Shown here: in pieces, positions 34,384-42,110 of the stretch
Layout of the letters: every line of letters begins with the position of its first letter
Numbering within the stretch: the first letter of the stretch is position 1
NCBI RefSeq assembly: GCF_030811855.1
Contig: NZ_JAUSRN010000011.1
Coordinates: 124,001 to 188,000 of the forward strand
Source of the DNA: Variovorax paradoxus
Lineage (GTDB): Bacteria; Pseudomonadota; Gammaproteobacteria; Burkholderiales; Burkholderiaceae_C
Direction: 5' to 3'
Length of the DNA: 64,000 nucleotides
The notes under the pieces: generated by a model
The model's input: the letters and a program-made list of their open reading frames with translations, nothing else
Database searches by the model: none
What the model was told of the DNA's origin: nothing
Translations under genes and position numbers: made by a program

Positions 34384-34853
34384 TGGGTGAATTTGATCTG
34401 CCCTTCGGGCAAGAGATAGAGAACCAGCGCGCGGCCTTGCGCCACGGTCGGACGGTGTGCGGTACCTGGCCCGTAGACGCACCAGCCCGCGGGCCGTCCG
34501 TCGAAGGTAGCGTCGGCGCTGCCCTCGAGCGGCATGATCAAGTCGATCTCGCCGTTGGGATGGGTGTGATGCGGCCCCGCGATGTCCTGCATGTCGACCA
34601 CGTCGACCGAGAACCGGTGCAGCGCATCTTCGGCCTTGAACACGCGGCCAAACTTGATGCCGCCGCCTTCGCGCTCGCACAGCCAGCCTTCGGCCACGCC
34701 GCCGATGCAGGCTTGGCGCAGCTGCTCGAAACGCGGGCTGCCCGCGCCATGGTTGGCGTTGAGCCACTGGTCGAGCTGTCCGTCTAGCGGCCTGCCGGCG
34801 ATCTCGGCGGTCAGGCCGGCGATCAACTGATGAAATGCTTCCTGGCTGGACAT
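34380..34853 (-). CDS. DUF4863 protein (4-hydroxylaminobenzoate lyase-like) of the box operon
   Basis: A 157-residue protein with a cupin-like core: GPHHTHPNGEIDLIMPLEG provides the metal-binding His/Glu set and GWCVYGPGTAHRPTV the second motif. DUF4863 includes 4-hydroxylaminobenzoate lyase, yet the protein recurs in benzoyl-CoA oxidation operons where its function is not settled. It is the first gene of the leftward box operon and overlaps boxD by ATGA, so it is made together with BoxD, BclA and the importer. Confidence 0.85.
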   Translation of the reverse strand: MSSQEAFHQLIAGLTAEIAGRPLDGQLDQWLNANHGAGSPRFEQLRQACIGGVAEGWLCEREGGGIKFGRVFKAEDALHRFSVDVVDMQDIAGPHHTHPNGEIDLIMPLEGSADATFDGRPAGWCVYGPGTAHRPTVAQGRALVLYLLPEGQIKFTQ

Positions 34854-34943
34854 TGGCGGGCTTCCTTTGGGAGGCTGGCTGGCTGTGGCGGCGCCACAGC
34901 GAACTTACGATCTACCTTGCAGGATTCGTGCGCGTGCAGTATC

Positions 34944-34990
34944 TTGCTTGTGATCGAACAATAAGCACCGAGACATTGGGTGTCAAGCAA
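34944..34990. promoter_or_regulatory. Inverted repeat in the box divergent control region
   Basis: TTGCTTG (34944-34950) and CAAGCAA (34984-34990) are exact reverse complements 33 bases apart. They flank the -10 region of the leftward promoter and touch its -35 box. TGCA tetramers also occur at 34918, 34935 and 34996. Candidate BoxR-contact region. Confidence 0.45.
34958..34986 (-). promoter_or_regulatory. Sigma70-like promoter of the leftward box operon
   Basis: On the minus strand TTGACA (34986-34981) is followed after exactly 17 bases by TATTGT (34963-34958). The -35 is a perfect consensus and the -10 matches four of six. It would start transcription about 100 bases before the DUF4863 gene. 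Confidence 0.7.
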
Positions 34991-35052
34991 TATAGTGCAT
35001 ATATGGTGTTTACCCTGAGCGCGCACAATCCCGGCCAAGAACGAGGACTTGC

Positions 35053-35997
35053 ATGAACGAGCATGTAGACGCGGTGCTGCCCGCCGCGCGCGACGGCAAC
35101 CACGCCAACAACGCCACACCGCCGGGAGAAGCCAGGAATCCATTGCTGGCCGCTTTGGGCGACCGCGTGCGCAACCTGCGCGCGCAGCGCGGCCTCACGC
35201 GCAAGGCGGTGGCGGTGGCGGCCGGCGTCTCGGAGCGGCACCTTGCCAACCTCGAATACGGCATCGGCAATGCGTCGATCCTGGTGCTGCAGCAGGTGGC
35301 CGGCGCGCTGCACTGCTCGCTGGCCGAATTGGTCGGCGACGTGACCACCAGCTCACCCGAATGGCTGCTGATCCGCGAGCTGCTCGAGCATCGCAGCGAG
35401 GCCGACCTGCGCCGCGTGCGCGTGGCGCTGGGCGAGCTGCTGGGCACCGCCTCGGTCGATCCGGCGCGGCATCGGCGCATCGCGCTCGTGGGCCTGCGCG
35501 GCGCGGGCAAATCGACTCTCGGGCAGATGCTGGCCGAAGACCTCGACGTGCCCTTCATCGAACTGAGCCGAGAAATCGAGACGTTGGCGGGCTGCAGCGT
35601 GCGCGAGATCCACGACCTCTACGGCACCAACGCCTACCGTCGCTATGAGCGCCGCGCGCTCGAAGAGGCCGTCCAGATCTACAGCGAGGTGGTCATTGCC
35701 ACGCCGGGCGGCATCGTGTCCGACCCCGCCACTTTCAACGAGCTGCTCGCGCATTGCACCACCGTGTGGCTGCAGGCCGCACCCGAGGAGCACATGGGCC
35801 GCGTCGCCGCTCAGGGCGACACCCGCCCAATGGCCGCCAGCAAGGAGGCCATGGAAGACCTGCGCCGCATCCTGAACGGCCGCGCGGCCTTCTATTCGAA
35901 GGCCGACCTGTCGGTCGATACCAGTGGCAAGACGCTGGCGCAAAGCTTCCAGGCGCTGCGCGCCGTCGCCCATCAGTCCATGCGCCCGGGCGCCTGA
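35053..35997 (+). CDS. boxR: BoxR/BzdR-type regulator: helix-turn-helix fused to shikimate kinase-like domain
   Basis: A 314-residue repressor-type regulator of benzoate catabolism. The XRE helix-turn-helix spans about residues 37-95 (RNLRAQRGLTRKAVAVAAGVS). After a linker, the C-terminal part is a shikimate kinase-like domain with P-loop GLRGAGKST (147-155), the effector (benzoyl-CoA) module in this family. Divergent from the leftward operon and upstream of boxC, it is in the ideal place to control both. The fused kinase domain has lost its biosynthetic role in known homologues. Confidence 0.95.
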   Translation: MNEHVDAVLPAARDGNHANNATPPGEARNPLLAALGDRVRNLRAQRGLTRKAVAVAAGVSERHLANLEYGIGNASILVLQQVAGALHCSLAELVGDVTTSSPEWLLIRELLEHRSEADLRRVRVALGELLGTASVDPARHRRIALVGLRGAGKSTLGQMLAEDLDVPFIELSREIETLAGCSVREIHDLYGTNAYRRYERRALEEAVQIYSEVVIATPGGIVSDPATFNELLAHCTTVWLQAAPEEHMGRVAAQGDTRPMAASKEAMEDLRRILNGRAAFYSKADLSVDTSGKTLAQSFQALRAVAHQSMRPGA

Positions 35998-36028
35998 TCT
36001 GCTGATTTGAAAAAAAGCGATTCAGGCA

Positions 36029-36060
36029 TTGACTTGCCTGTTCGCATGCAGCATGATGCA
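36029..36060 (+). promoter_or_regulatory. boxC promoter with overlapping TGCA-N6-TGCA operator
   Basis: TTGACT (36029-36034) is a -35 box, and CATGAT (36052-36057) a -10 box at 17-base spacing. TGCA at 36047-36050 and 36057-36060 are separated by exactly six bases and cover the -10. Further TGCA motifs are at 36080-36083 and 36098-36101. TGCA repeats are the recognised element of BzdR/BoxR-type repressors, so this is the likely operator. Confidence 0.65.
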
Positions 36061-36124
36061 TGTCATCGGAACCAGAAGATGCATTATTCTTCCGGTTTGC
36101 ATCTGGCCCACAGGAGACTTCCGT

Positions 36125-37801
36125 ATGACCGAGAACACGACCCTTCAGGCGCCTCCGCGCGTCGACTACCGCATCGAACCCACGCAATACAAGCACTGGA
36201 AGCTCAGCTTCGAAGGCTCGGTGGCGCGCCTCGTGCTCGACATTGCGGAAGACGGCGGCATCCGCCCCGGCTACAAGCTCAAGCTCAACAGCTACGACCT
36301 GGGCGTGGATATCGAGCTGAACGACGCGCTCAACCGCGTGCGCTTCGAGCACCCCGAAGTGCGCAGCGTGATCGTCACCAGCGGCAAGGACCGCATCTTC
36401 TGTTCGGGCGCCAACATCTTCATGCTGGGCGTGTCGAGCCATGCCTGGAAGGTGAACTTCTGCAAGTTCACCAATGAGACGCGCAACGGCATCGAAGACA
36501 CGTCGAAGCACTCGGGCCTGAAGTTCATTGCGGCTGTGAACGGCGCCTGCGCCGGCGGTGGCTACGAGCTGGCGCTGGCCTGCGACGAAATCCTGCTGGT
36601 GGACGACCGCTCCTCGGCCGTGTCGCTCCCCGAAGTGCCACTGCTCGGCGTGCTGCCCGGCACCGGCGGCCTCACCCGCGTGACCGACAAGCGCCATGTG
36701 CGCCATGACCTCGCCGACATCTTCTGCACCAGCGTCGAAGGCGTGCGCGGCCAGCGCGCGGTCGAGTGGCGACTGGTCGATGCGGTGGCCAAGCCGGCGC
36801 AATTTGCCGCCGCCGTGCAGGAGCGCGCCGCGCAGCTCGCCGCCGGCAGCGACCGCCCCGCGAATGGCAAGGGCGTGGCGCTGATCCGCCTCGAGCGCAA
36901 CGAGACCGCTGACAGCCTCAGCTATTCGCACGTCGACATCCAGATCGACCGCAGCAAGCGCACCGCGACCATCACCATCAAGGCGCCCACCGGCGCACAG
37001 CCCGCGGACATCGCCGCCATCGAAGCTGCGGGCGCCGCCTGGTGGCCGCTCGCGATGTGCCGCCAGCTCGACGACGCCATCCTGAACCTGCGCACCAACG
37101 AGCTCGACATCGGCACCTGGCTGCTCAAGACCGAAGGCGACGCAGAGGCCGTGCTCGCATCGGATGCCGTGATGCTCGCCAACAAGGACCACTGGCTGGT
37201 GCGCGAAACCATCGGCGCGCTGCGCCGCACGCTGGCGCGCCTGGACGTGTCGTCGCGCAGCCTGTTCGCGCTGGTCGAAGCTGGTTCGTGCTTTGCCGGC
37301 ACGCTGGCCGAGGTCGCATTTGCGGCCGACCGAACCTACATGCTGGCACTGCCCGACGATGCCGCGCGCGCACCGAAGCTCGTGCTGAATGAATTCAACT
37401 TCGGCTTCTACCCGATGGTGAACGACCAGAGCCGCCTGCAGCGCCGCTTCTATGAAGAAGCCGCGCCGCTCGACGCCGCACGCGCCGCGGCCGGCAAGCC
37501 GCTCGACGCCGACGAGGCGCTGAAGCTCGGCCTCGTCACCGCCGCGCCAGACGACATCGACTGGGAAGACGAGATCCGCATCGCCATCGAAGAGCGCGCC
37601 GCCATGTCGCCCGATGCGCTCACCGGCCTCGAAGCCAACCTGCGCTTCGCCAGCAAGGAGAACATGGCCACCCGCATCTTCGGCCGGCTCACCGCCTGGC
37701 AGAACTGGATCTTCAACCGCCCCAACGCCGTCGGCGAAAAGGGTGCGCTGAAGGTCTACGGCACCGGCGAGAAAGCCGGCTTCGATTTGAACCGCGTCTG
37801 A
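36125..37801 (+). CDS. boxC: 2,3-epoxybenzoyl-CoA dihydrolase (BoxC)
   Basis: A 558-residue enzyme with two crotonase-like halves. It cleaves the non-aromatic epoxide made by BoxBA and yields 3,4-dehydroadipyl-CoA semialdehyde plus formate. The N-terminal part includes CSGANIFMLGVSSHAWKVN and NGACAGGGYELALACDEI; the second half contains EAGSCFAGTLAEVAFAADRTYM. The ATG at 36125 lies after GGAGACTTCCGT. It is the first gene of the rightward box operon and is followed 35 bases later by boxB. Confidence 0.97.
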   Translation: MTENTTLQAPPRVDYRIEPTQYKHWKLSFEGSVARLVLDIAEDGGIRPGYKLKLNSYDLGVDIELNDALNRVRFEHPEVRSVIVTSGKDRIFCSGANIFMLGVSSHAWKVNFCKFTNETRNGIEDTSKHSGLKFIAAVNGACAGGGYELALACDEILLVDDRSSAVSLPEVPLLGVLPGTGGLTRVTDKRHVRHDLADIFCTSVEGVRGQRAVEWRLVDAVAKPAQFAAAVQERAAQLAAGSDRPANGKGVALIRLERNETADSLSYSHVDIQIDRSKRTATITIKAPTGAQPADIAAIEAAGAAWWPLAMCRQLDDAILNLRTNELDIGTWLLKTEGDAEAVLASDAVMLANKDHWLVRETIGALRRTLARLDVSSRSLFALVEAGSCFAGTLAEVAFAADRTYMLALPDDAARAPKLVLNEFNFGFYPMVNDQSRLQRRFYEEAAPLDAARAAAGKPLDADEALKLGLVTAAPDDIDWEDEIRIAIEERAAMSPDALTGLEANLRFASKENMATRIFGRLTAWQNWIFNRPNAVGEKGALKVYGTGEKAGFDLNRV

Positions 37802-37836
37802 CGAAACCGCAGTCCCGCACAACCCAAGGAACAACG

Positions 37837-39264
37837 ATGAGCACGATCAACTACAGCGAGAAGATCCCCAACAACGTCAACCTCGGCGAGGACCGCACGC
37901 TGCAGCGCGCGCTCGAAGGCTGGCAGCCCAACTTCATCAATTGGTGGGACGACGTGGGCCCCGAGGGCTCGACCAACCACGAGGTGTACCTGCGCACGGC
38001 GGTGAGCGTCGATCCGCAGGGCTGGGCGCAGTTCGGCCACGTGAAGATGCGCGACTACCGCTGGGGCATTTTCCTGAACCCGGGCGATGCCAACCGCGAA
38101 ATTCACTTCGGCGACCACAAGGGCGAGAAGGCCTGGCAGGACGTGCCCGGCGAACACCGCGCCAATCTGCGTCGCATCATCGTGACGCAGGGCGACACCG
38201 AACCCGCTTCGGTCGAGCAGCAGCGCCACCTGGGCCTGACTGCGCCGAGCATGTACGACCTGCGCAACCTGTTCCAGATCAACGTGGAAGAAGGCCGCCA
38301 CCTGTGGGCCATGGTCTACCTGCTGCACAAGCACTTCGGCCGCGATGGCCGTGAGGAAGCCGAGGCGCTGTTGCAGCGCACCTCGGGCGACGTGGACAAC
38401 CCGCGCATCCTGGGCGCCTTCAACGAGAAGACACCCGACTGGCTTGCGTTCTTCATGTTCACCTACTTCACGGACCGCGACGGCAAGTTCCAGCTGGCCG
38501 CGCTGGCCGAGAGCGCGTTCGATCCGCTCGCGCGCACCACGAAGTTCATGCTGACCGAAGAAGCGCACCACATGTTCGTGGGCGAGAGCGGCGTTTCGCG
38601 TGTGCTCGCACGCACCGCACAGGTCATGAACGAGCTCAAGACCGACGATGCGCAGAAGGTGCGCGCGGCCGGCGCCATCGACCTGGGCACGATCCAGCGC
38701 TACCTGAACTTCCACTACAGCGTGACCATCGACCTGTTCGGCGCCGACCAGTCGAGCAACGCCGCCATCTTCTACAGCTCGGGCCTGAAGGGCCGATACG
38801 AAGAAGGCAAGCGCGGCGACGACCACGTGCTCAAGGGCCAGACCTACAAGGTGCTCGAGGTGAAGGACGGCCAGCTCCTGGAGAAGGAAGTGCCGATGCT
38901 CAACGCGCTCAACGAAGTGCTGCGCGACGACTTCATCAAGGACTCCGTGGCCGGCGTGGGCCGCTGGAACAAGGTGCTCGAGAAGGCCGGCATCCCGACC
39001 CGCCTGACGGTGCCGCACAAGGCCTTCAACCGCCAGATCGGCGCGCTCGCCGGCATCAAGATGTCGCCTGAAGGCCGCGTGGTGAACGAGGTTGAATGGG
39101 CCGCCAAGAGGGATGAATGGCTGCCGAGCGCCGAAGACTTCGCTTTCGTGGCATCGTTGATGGGCCGCGTGGTGGAGCCGGGCAAGTTCGCAGGCTGGAT
39201 CTCGCCGCCGGTGATGGGCATCAACCGCCAGCCGGTCGATTTCGAGTACGTGCGTTTCGGTTGA
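37837..39264 (+). CDS. boxB: Benzoyl-CoA 2,3-epoxidase, oxygenase subunit BoxB
   Basis: A 475-residue di-iron oxygenase that epoxidises benzoyl-CoA with electrons from BoxA. Iron-ligand segments are QINVEEGRHLWAMVYLLHKHF near residue 150 and LTEEAHHMFVGESG near residue 240. The C-terminal INRQPVDFEYVRFG is typical. The ATG follows AAGGAACAACG. A family A repeat lies between it and boxA. Confidence 0.97.
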   Translation: MSTINYSEKIPNNVNLGEDRTLQRALEGWQPNFINWWDDVGPEGSTNHEVYLRTAVSVDPQGWAQFGHVKMRDYRWGIFLNPGDANREIHFGDHKGEKAWQDVPGEHRANLRRIIVTQGDTEPASVEQQRHLGLTAPSMYDLRNLFQINVEEGRHLWAMVYLLHKHFGRDGREEAEALLQRTSGDVDNPRILGAFNEKTPDWLAFFMFTYFTDRDGKFQLAALAESAFDPLARTTKFMLTEEAHHMFVGESGVSRVLARTAQVMNELKTDDAQKVRAAGAIDLGTIQRYLNFHYSVTIDLFGADQSSNAAIFYSSGLKGRYEEGKRGDDHVLKGQTYKVLEVKDGQLLEKEVPMLNALNEVLRDDFIKDSVAGVGRWNKVLEKAGIPTRLTVPHKAFNRQIGALAGIKMSPEGRVVNEVEWAAKRDEWLPSAEDFAFVASLMGRVVEPGKFAGWISPPVMGINRQPVDFEYVRFG

Positions 39265-39273
39265 ATTGGTATT

Positions 39274-39374
39274 GCTCCTTCCCCCACTGGGGGAAGGCTG
39301 GGATGGGGGCACAGCGGCGTGACCACGACAAGCGCCGCGTGCCCCCACCCAACCCTCCCCCAGAGGGGGAGGGC
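39274..39374. repeat. Palindromic repeat family A, copy 3
   Basis: CCTTCCCCCACTGGGGGAAG, CTGGGATGGGGGC, a variable centre that itself contains GCGGCGTG...CGCCGC, then GCCCCCACCCAACCCTCCCC and AGAGGGGGAGGG. It lies between boxB and boxA and ends about ten bases before the boxA ribosome site. Confidence 0.85.
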
Positions 39375-39388
39375 TCTAGGAGAACATC

Positions 39389-40681
39389 ATGGACATGGCC
39401 GTTGAAGCCGGAGTGATCAAGCAGCACCTGATCGACCCCGAGATCTGCATTCGCTGCAATACCTGCGAGGCCACCTGCCCCGTCAACGCGATCACGCACG
39501 ACGACAACAACTACGTCGTGCGGGCCGACGTCTGCAATGGCTGCATGGCCTGCATCTCGCCGTGCCCCACGGGCTCGATCGACAACTGGCGCACGATGCC
39601 CCTGGTGCGCGCCTACTCGATCGAAGAGCAGCTCACCTGGGAGTCGCTGCCCGCAGAGCTCTCGCCCGAAGAGCTCGAAGCCGCTGGCGTGTCCGCCGAA
39701 GCGGCCGGCGATGCGGCGGCCGCCGTGCCTGAGCAGACCCAGGCGCAAGCCCAGGCCGCGGTCGAAACGGTAGAGCCGGTTTTCAACTCCGCGCAATACG
39801 GCGCCACCGTGCCGCCCTGGTCGGCCGCGCACGCCTACACCAACCTCTTTCCGCCCAAGTCGCCGACGACCGCCACCGTGGTCGGCAACTTCAACTGCAC
39901 CGAGGCGGGCTTCGACAGCGAGACGCACCACATCGTGCTGGACTTTGGCGTGGTGCCGTTCCCGGTGCTTGAAGGCCAATCGATCGGCATCGTTCCGCCG
40001 GGTGTCGATGCCATCGGCAAGCGCCACCATGCGCGCCAGTATTCGGTCGCCAGCCCTCGCAATGGCGAGCGGCCGGGCTACAACAACGTCTCGCTCACCG
40101 TGAAGCGCGTCACCGAAGACCATCAAGGCCAGGCGGTGCGCGGCCTGTGCTCCAACTACGTCTGCGACCTGAAGGTGGGCGACACCGTGCAGGTGGTCGG
40201 GCCTTTCGGTTCGTCGTTCCTGATGCCGAATCATCCCAAGTCGCACATCGTGATGATCTGCACGGGCACCGGCAGCGCACCGATGCGCGCCATGACCGAA
40301 TGGCGCCGGCGCCTGCGCAAGAGCGGCAAGTTCGAAGGCGGCAAGCTCATGCTGTTCTTCGGCGCGCGCACCCAGCAAGAGCTGCCGTACTTCGGCCCGC
40401 TGCAGTCGCTGCCCAAAGACTTCATCGACATCAACCTCGCGTTCTCGCGAACGCCGGGACAGCCCAAGCGCTACGTGCAGGACCTCATGCGCGAACGTGC
40501 CGCCGACCTGGCCGCGCTGCTGAAAGACGGCGCAAGCCACTTCTACGTGTGCGGCCTCAAGAGCATGGAAGAAGGCGTGGTGCTCGCTTTGCGCGACGTT
40601 GCCAAGGAAGCCGGGCTCGACTGGGACACAGTTGGTGCCGCATTGAAGCGCGAAGGCCGCCTGCACCTCGAAACGTACTAA
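39389..40681 (+). CDS. boxA: Benzoyl-CoA 2,3-epoxidase reductase subunit BoxA
   Basis: A 430-residue reductase. The N-terminal ferredoxin domain has two CxxCxxCxxxCP motifs (Cys20, 23, 26, 30 and Cys49, 52, 55, 59), followed by an acidic Ala-rich linker (about residues 85-130) and an FNR-like domain with [12 protein letters not shown] for FAD and [12 protein letters not shown] for NADPH. It feeds electrons to BoxB. The ATG follows CTAGGAGAAC. The MaoC-type gene follows 10 bases later. Confidence 0.97.
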   Translation: MDMAVEAGVIKQHLIDPEICIRCNTCEATCPVNAITHDDNNYVVRADVCNGCMACISPCPTGSIDNWRTMPLVRAYSIEEQLTWESLPAELSPEELEAAGVSAEAAGDAAAAVPEQTQAQAQAAVETVEPVFNSAQYGATVPPWSAAHAYTNLFPPKSPTTATVVGNFNCTEAGFDSETHHIVLDFGVVPFPVLEGQSIGIVPPGVDAIGKRHHARQYSVASPRNGERPGYNNVSLTVKRVTEDHQGQAVRGLCSNYVCDLKVGDTVQVVGPFGSSFLMPNHPKSHIVMICTGTGSAPMRAMTEWRRRLRKSGKFEGGKLMLFFGARTQQELPYFGPLQSLPKDFIDINLAFSRTPGQPKRYVQDLMRERAADLAALLKDGASHFYVCGLKSMEEGVVLALRDVAKEAGLDWDTVGAALKREGRLHLETY

Positions 40682-40691
40682 GCTGCGGCGA

Positions 40692-41135
40692 ATGAAGTTC
40701 GCCGACTTCCATGAGGGCCAGGTCATCGAGGCCGGGCCCTATGTCGTTTCCGAAACGGAACTGATCGGCTTCGCGCAAGCCTACGACCCGCAGTGGTTCC
40801 ATACCGATCCTGTGGCCGCTGCGGACAGCGCCTTTGGCGGACTCATCGCGAGTGGCTGGCACACCTGTTCGATCGCGATGCGCCTCGTGGTCGAGGCCGC
40901 GCTCGAAGGCTCCGAATCGTTCGCGTCGCCGGGGCTCGAGCATGTGCGCTGGCCCCATCCGGTGCGGCCAGGCGATGCCTTGCGGCTGGTGGCCGACGTG
41001 ATCGAGGCGCGGCGTTCCGAGAAGCGTCCCACGCTCGGCATCCTGCGCTGGCGCTGGCGGCTCTTCAATCAGCGCGAACTCATGGTGCTCGATGTGGAAG
41101 TCACGAGCCTGTTCAGGCTCGAGCCGCCTGGCTGA
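40692..41135 (+). CDS. MaoC-family dehydratase/hydratase of the box operon
   Basis: A 147-residue hotdog protein. AYDPQWFHTDPVAAADSAFGGLIASGWHTC is the R-specific enoyl-CoA hydratase motif with conserved Asp and His, followed by RWPHPVRPGDALRLV. A single MaoC domain acts on an enoyl-CoA, here possibly a step after BoxD. It is the last gene of the rightward box operon, with a terminator 15 bases past the stop. Confidence 0.9.
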   Translation: MKFADFHEGQVIEAGPYVVSETELIGFAQAYDPQWFHTDPVAAADSAFGGLIASGWHTCSIAMRLVVEAALEGSESFASPGLEHVRWPHPVRPGDALRLVADVIEARRSEKRPTLGILRWRWRLFNQRELMVLDVEVTSLFRLEPPG

Positions 41136-41145
41136 TCCGCCAAAC

Positions 41146-41186
41146 AAAAAGAAGCCCGCAACGCGCGGGCGCTGCGGGCTTCATGG
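41146..41186. terminator. Rho-independent terminator after the box operon
   Basis: A perfect 10-bp stem GAAGCCCGCA (41151-41160) / TGCGGGCTTC (41173-41182), preceded by an A-run, so it also works for leftward transcription. It ends the rightward box operon and faces the convergent repeat-protein gene. Confidence 0.8.
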
Positions 41187-41206
41187 GGCTTTACGGCCCA
41201 AGCGTG

Positions 41207-41731
41207 TTACTTCGTGACGTCGACGGCGCCCGAGCCCTTCGCCTTGCCGCTGGCCTTCACGCCGGCACCTGAAGGTTTCACCGCCCCACCCGCCGAGCCC
41301 ACGGCGCCGGTCGCGCCGTTCAGCGTGCCGCCCACGGTGTTCGTGACGCCGCCTGCCGCATTGGTGGCGCCGCCGACGGCGCCCGTCGCACCGCTCACAG
41401 CCCCGGTGGCACCGCCGACCGTATCGGTCGCTTTGCCCACGGCACCCGTTGCACCGCCCACCACGCCGCCAAGCGTGTTGCCCAGGCCGCCCGCTGCACC
41501 GCCGGCATTTCCGCCAGTGGAGGTGGAGGTGCCGGCCGTTGCGGCGGTTCCCGCCCCTGCGCCTGCACTGCCCTGGGCCGGTGCGGTCTTGACAGCACCT
41601 GAGGTGTTGACGTCGGCATTCACGCCCACGCCGACGCCCACACCTTGTGCCTGTGCGAAGCCGCTCATGGCGAGAAGGCCTGCGAGCAAGGCGCCGACGA
41701 CGATGGACTTGTGTTGTTGTTGCTGCTTCAT
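41207..41731 (-). CDS. Secreted low-complexity Gly/Ala/Thr repeat protein
   Basis: A 174-residue exported protein. The start MKQQQQHKSIVVGALLAG and cleavage after AQA (about residue 28) give a signal peptide. The mature part is built from GGATGAVG-like units with Gly, Ala, Thr, Val and few charges, and a short basic end (KASGKAKGSGAVDVTK). The repetition looks structural or surface-like; no motif identifies a function. Gly-coding bias fits its position beside tRNA-Gly only by chance. Confidence 0.7.
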   Translation of the reverse strand: MKQQQQHKSIVVGALLAGLLAMSGFAQAQGVGVGVGVNADVNTSGAVKTAPAQGSAGAGAGTAATAGTSTSTGGNAGGAAGGLGNTLGGVVGGATGAVGKATDTVGGATGAVSGATGAVGGATNAAGGVTNTVGGTLNGATGAVGSAGGAVKPSGAGVKASGKAKGSGAVDVTK

Positions 41732-41958
41732 AGGTGACTTTTCCTTTCGTTTGAAGATGGCCGGGTGATCGGCCCGAACCGGCTTGGGGCCAGTTCGGTC
41801 GCTACCGTCGCGGGCCGCTCCTATGTCGCCATGTGCGAGATGGCCGCTCGCTCGTGTGGGACCTCTCCGTCGTCGGAAATCGGGGTTCGTGCGTTAGGGC
41901 CGCGGCTCTCGATGACGTTCGAAACCCGACCCGGTCAAAACAGCCCCAAAAATCCCTC

Positions 41959-41964
41959 TATAAT
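41959..41964 (+). promoter_or_regulatory. -10 element of the tRNA-Gly gene
   Basis: A perfect TATAAT lies 15 bases before the tRNA. No good -35 is seen at the right spacing; the rest of the 41732-41978 spacer shows no other recognisable feature. Confidence 0.7.
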
Positions 41965-41978
41965 TCGACTCCTGAAAT

Positions 41979-42054
41979 GCGGGAATAGCTCAGTTGGTAG
42001 AGCGCAACCTTGCCAAGGTTGAGGTCGAGAGTTCGAGACTCTTTTCCCGCTCCA
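41979..42054 (+). tRNA. tRNA-Gly (anticodon GCC)
   Basis: A 76-base cloverleaf. The acceptor GCGGGAA pairs with TTCCCGC, the D-arm is GCTCAGTTGGTAGAGC, the anticodon stem CAACC/GGTTG carries TTGCCAA with anticodon GCC, and the T-arm is GAGAG-TTCGAGA-CTCTT (one G-U pair). The CCA end is encoded. No duplicated 3' end that would mark an integrated element is visible downstream. Confidence 0.97.
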
Positions 42055-42064
42055 CATCTCATGC

Positions 42065-42096
42065 AAAAGGCCACCTCACCGGTGGCCTTTTCTTTT
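42065..42096 (+). terminator. Rho-independent terminator after tRNA-Gly
   Basis: AAAAGGCCACC / GGTGGCCTTTT forms an 11-bp stem with a TCACC loop, followed by CTTTT. The left A-run lets it also end the convergent fumarylacetoacetase transcript. Confidence 0.9.
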
Positions 42097-42110
42097 GGGC
42101 GCTGCGAATT

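Noticed and set aside
35735-37834. A 699-residue open frame on the minus strand
   Set aside because: It covers boxR and boxC in antisense; both have strong motifs, and this frame has His/Arg/Gly-rich shadow composition.
37756-40726. Two frames of about 500 residues antisense to boxB and boxA
   Set aside because: The sense strand encodes well-conserved di-iron and Fe-S proteins with proper ribosome sites; the antisense frames have none.
41765-42022. An 85-residue frame running into the tRNA-Gly gene
   Set aside because: It overlaps the tRNA and its promoter and has no ribosome site or recognisable domain.
41979-42100. Integrated element at tRNA-Gly
   Set aside because: No repeated 3' end of the tRNA, integrase gene or shift in gene style follows it.
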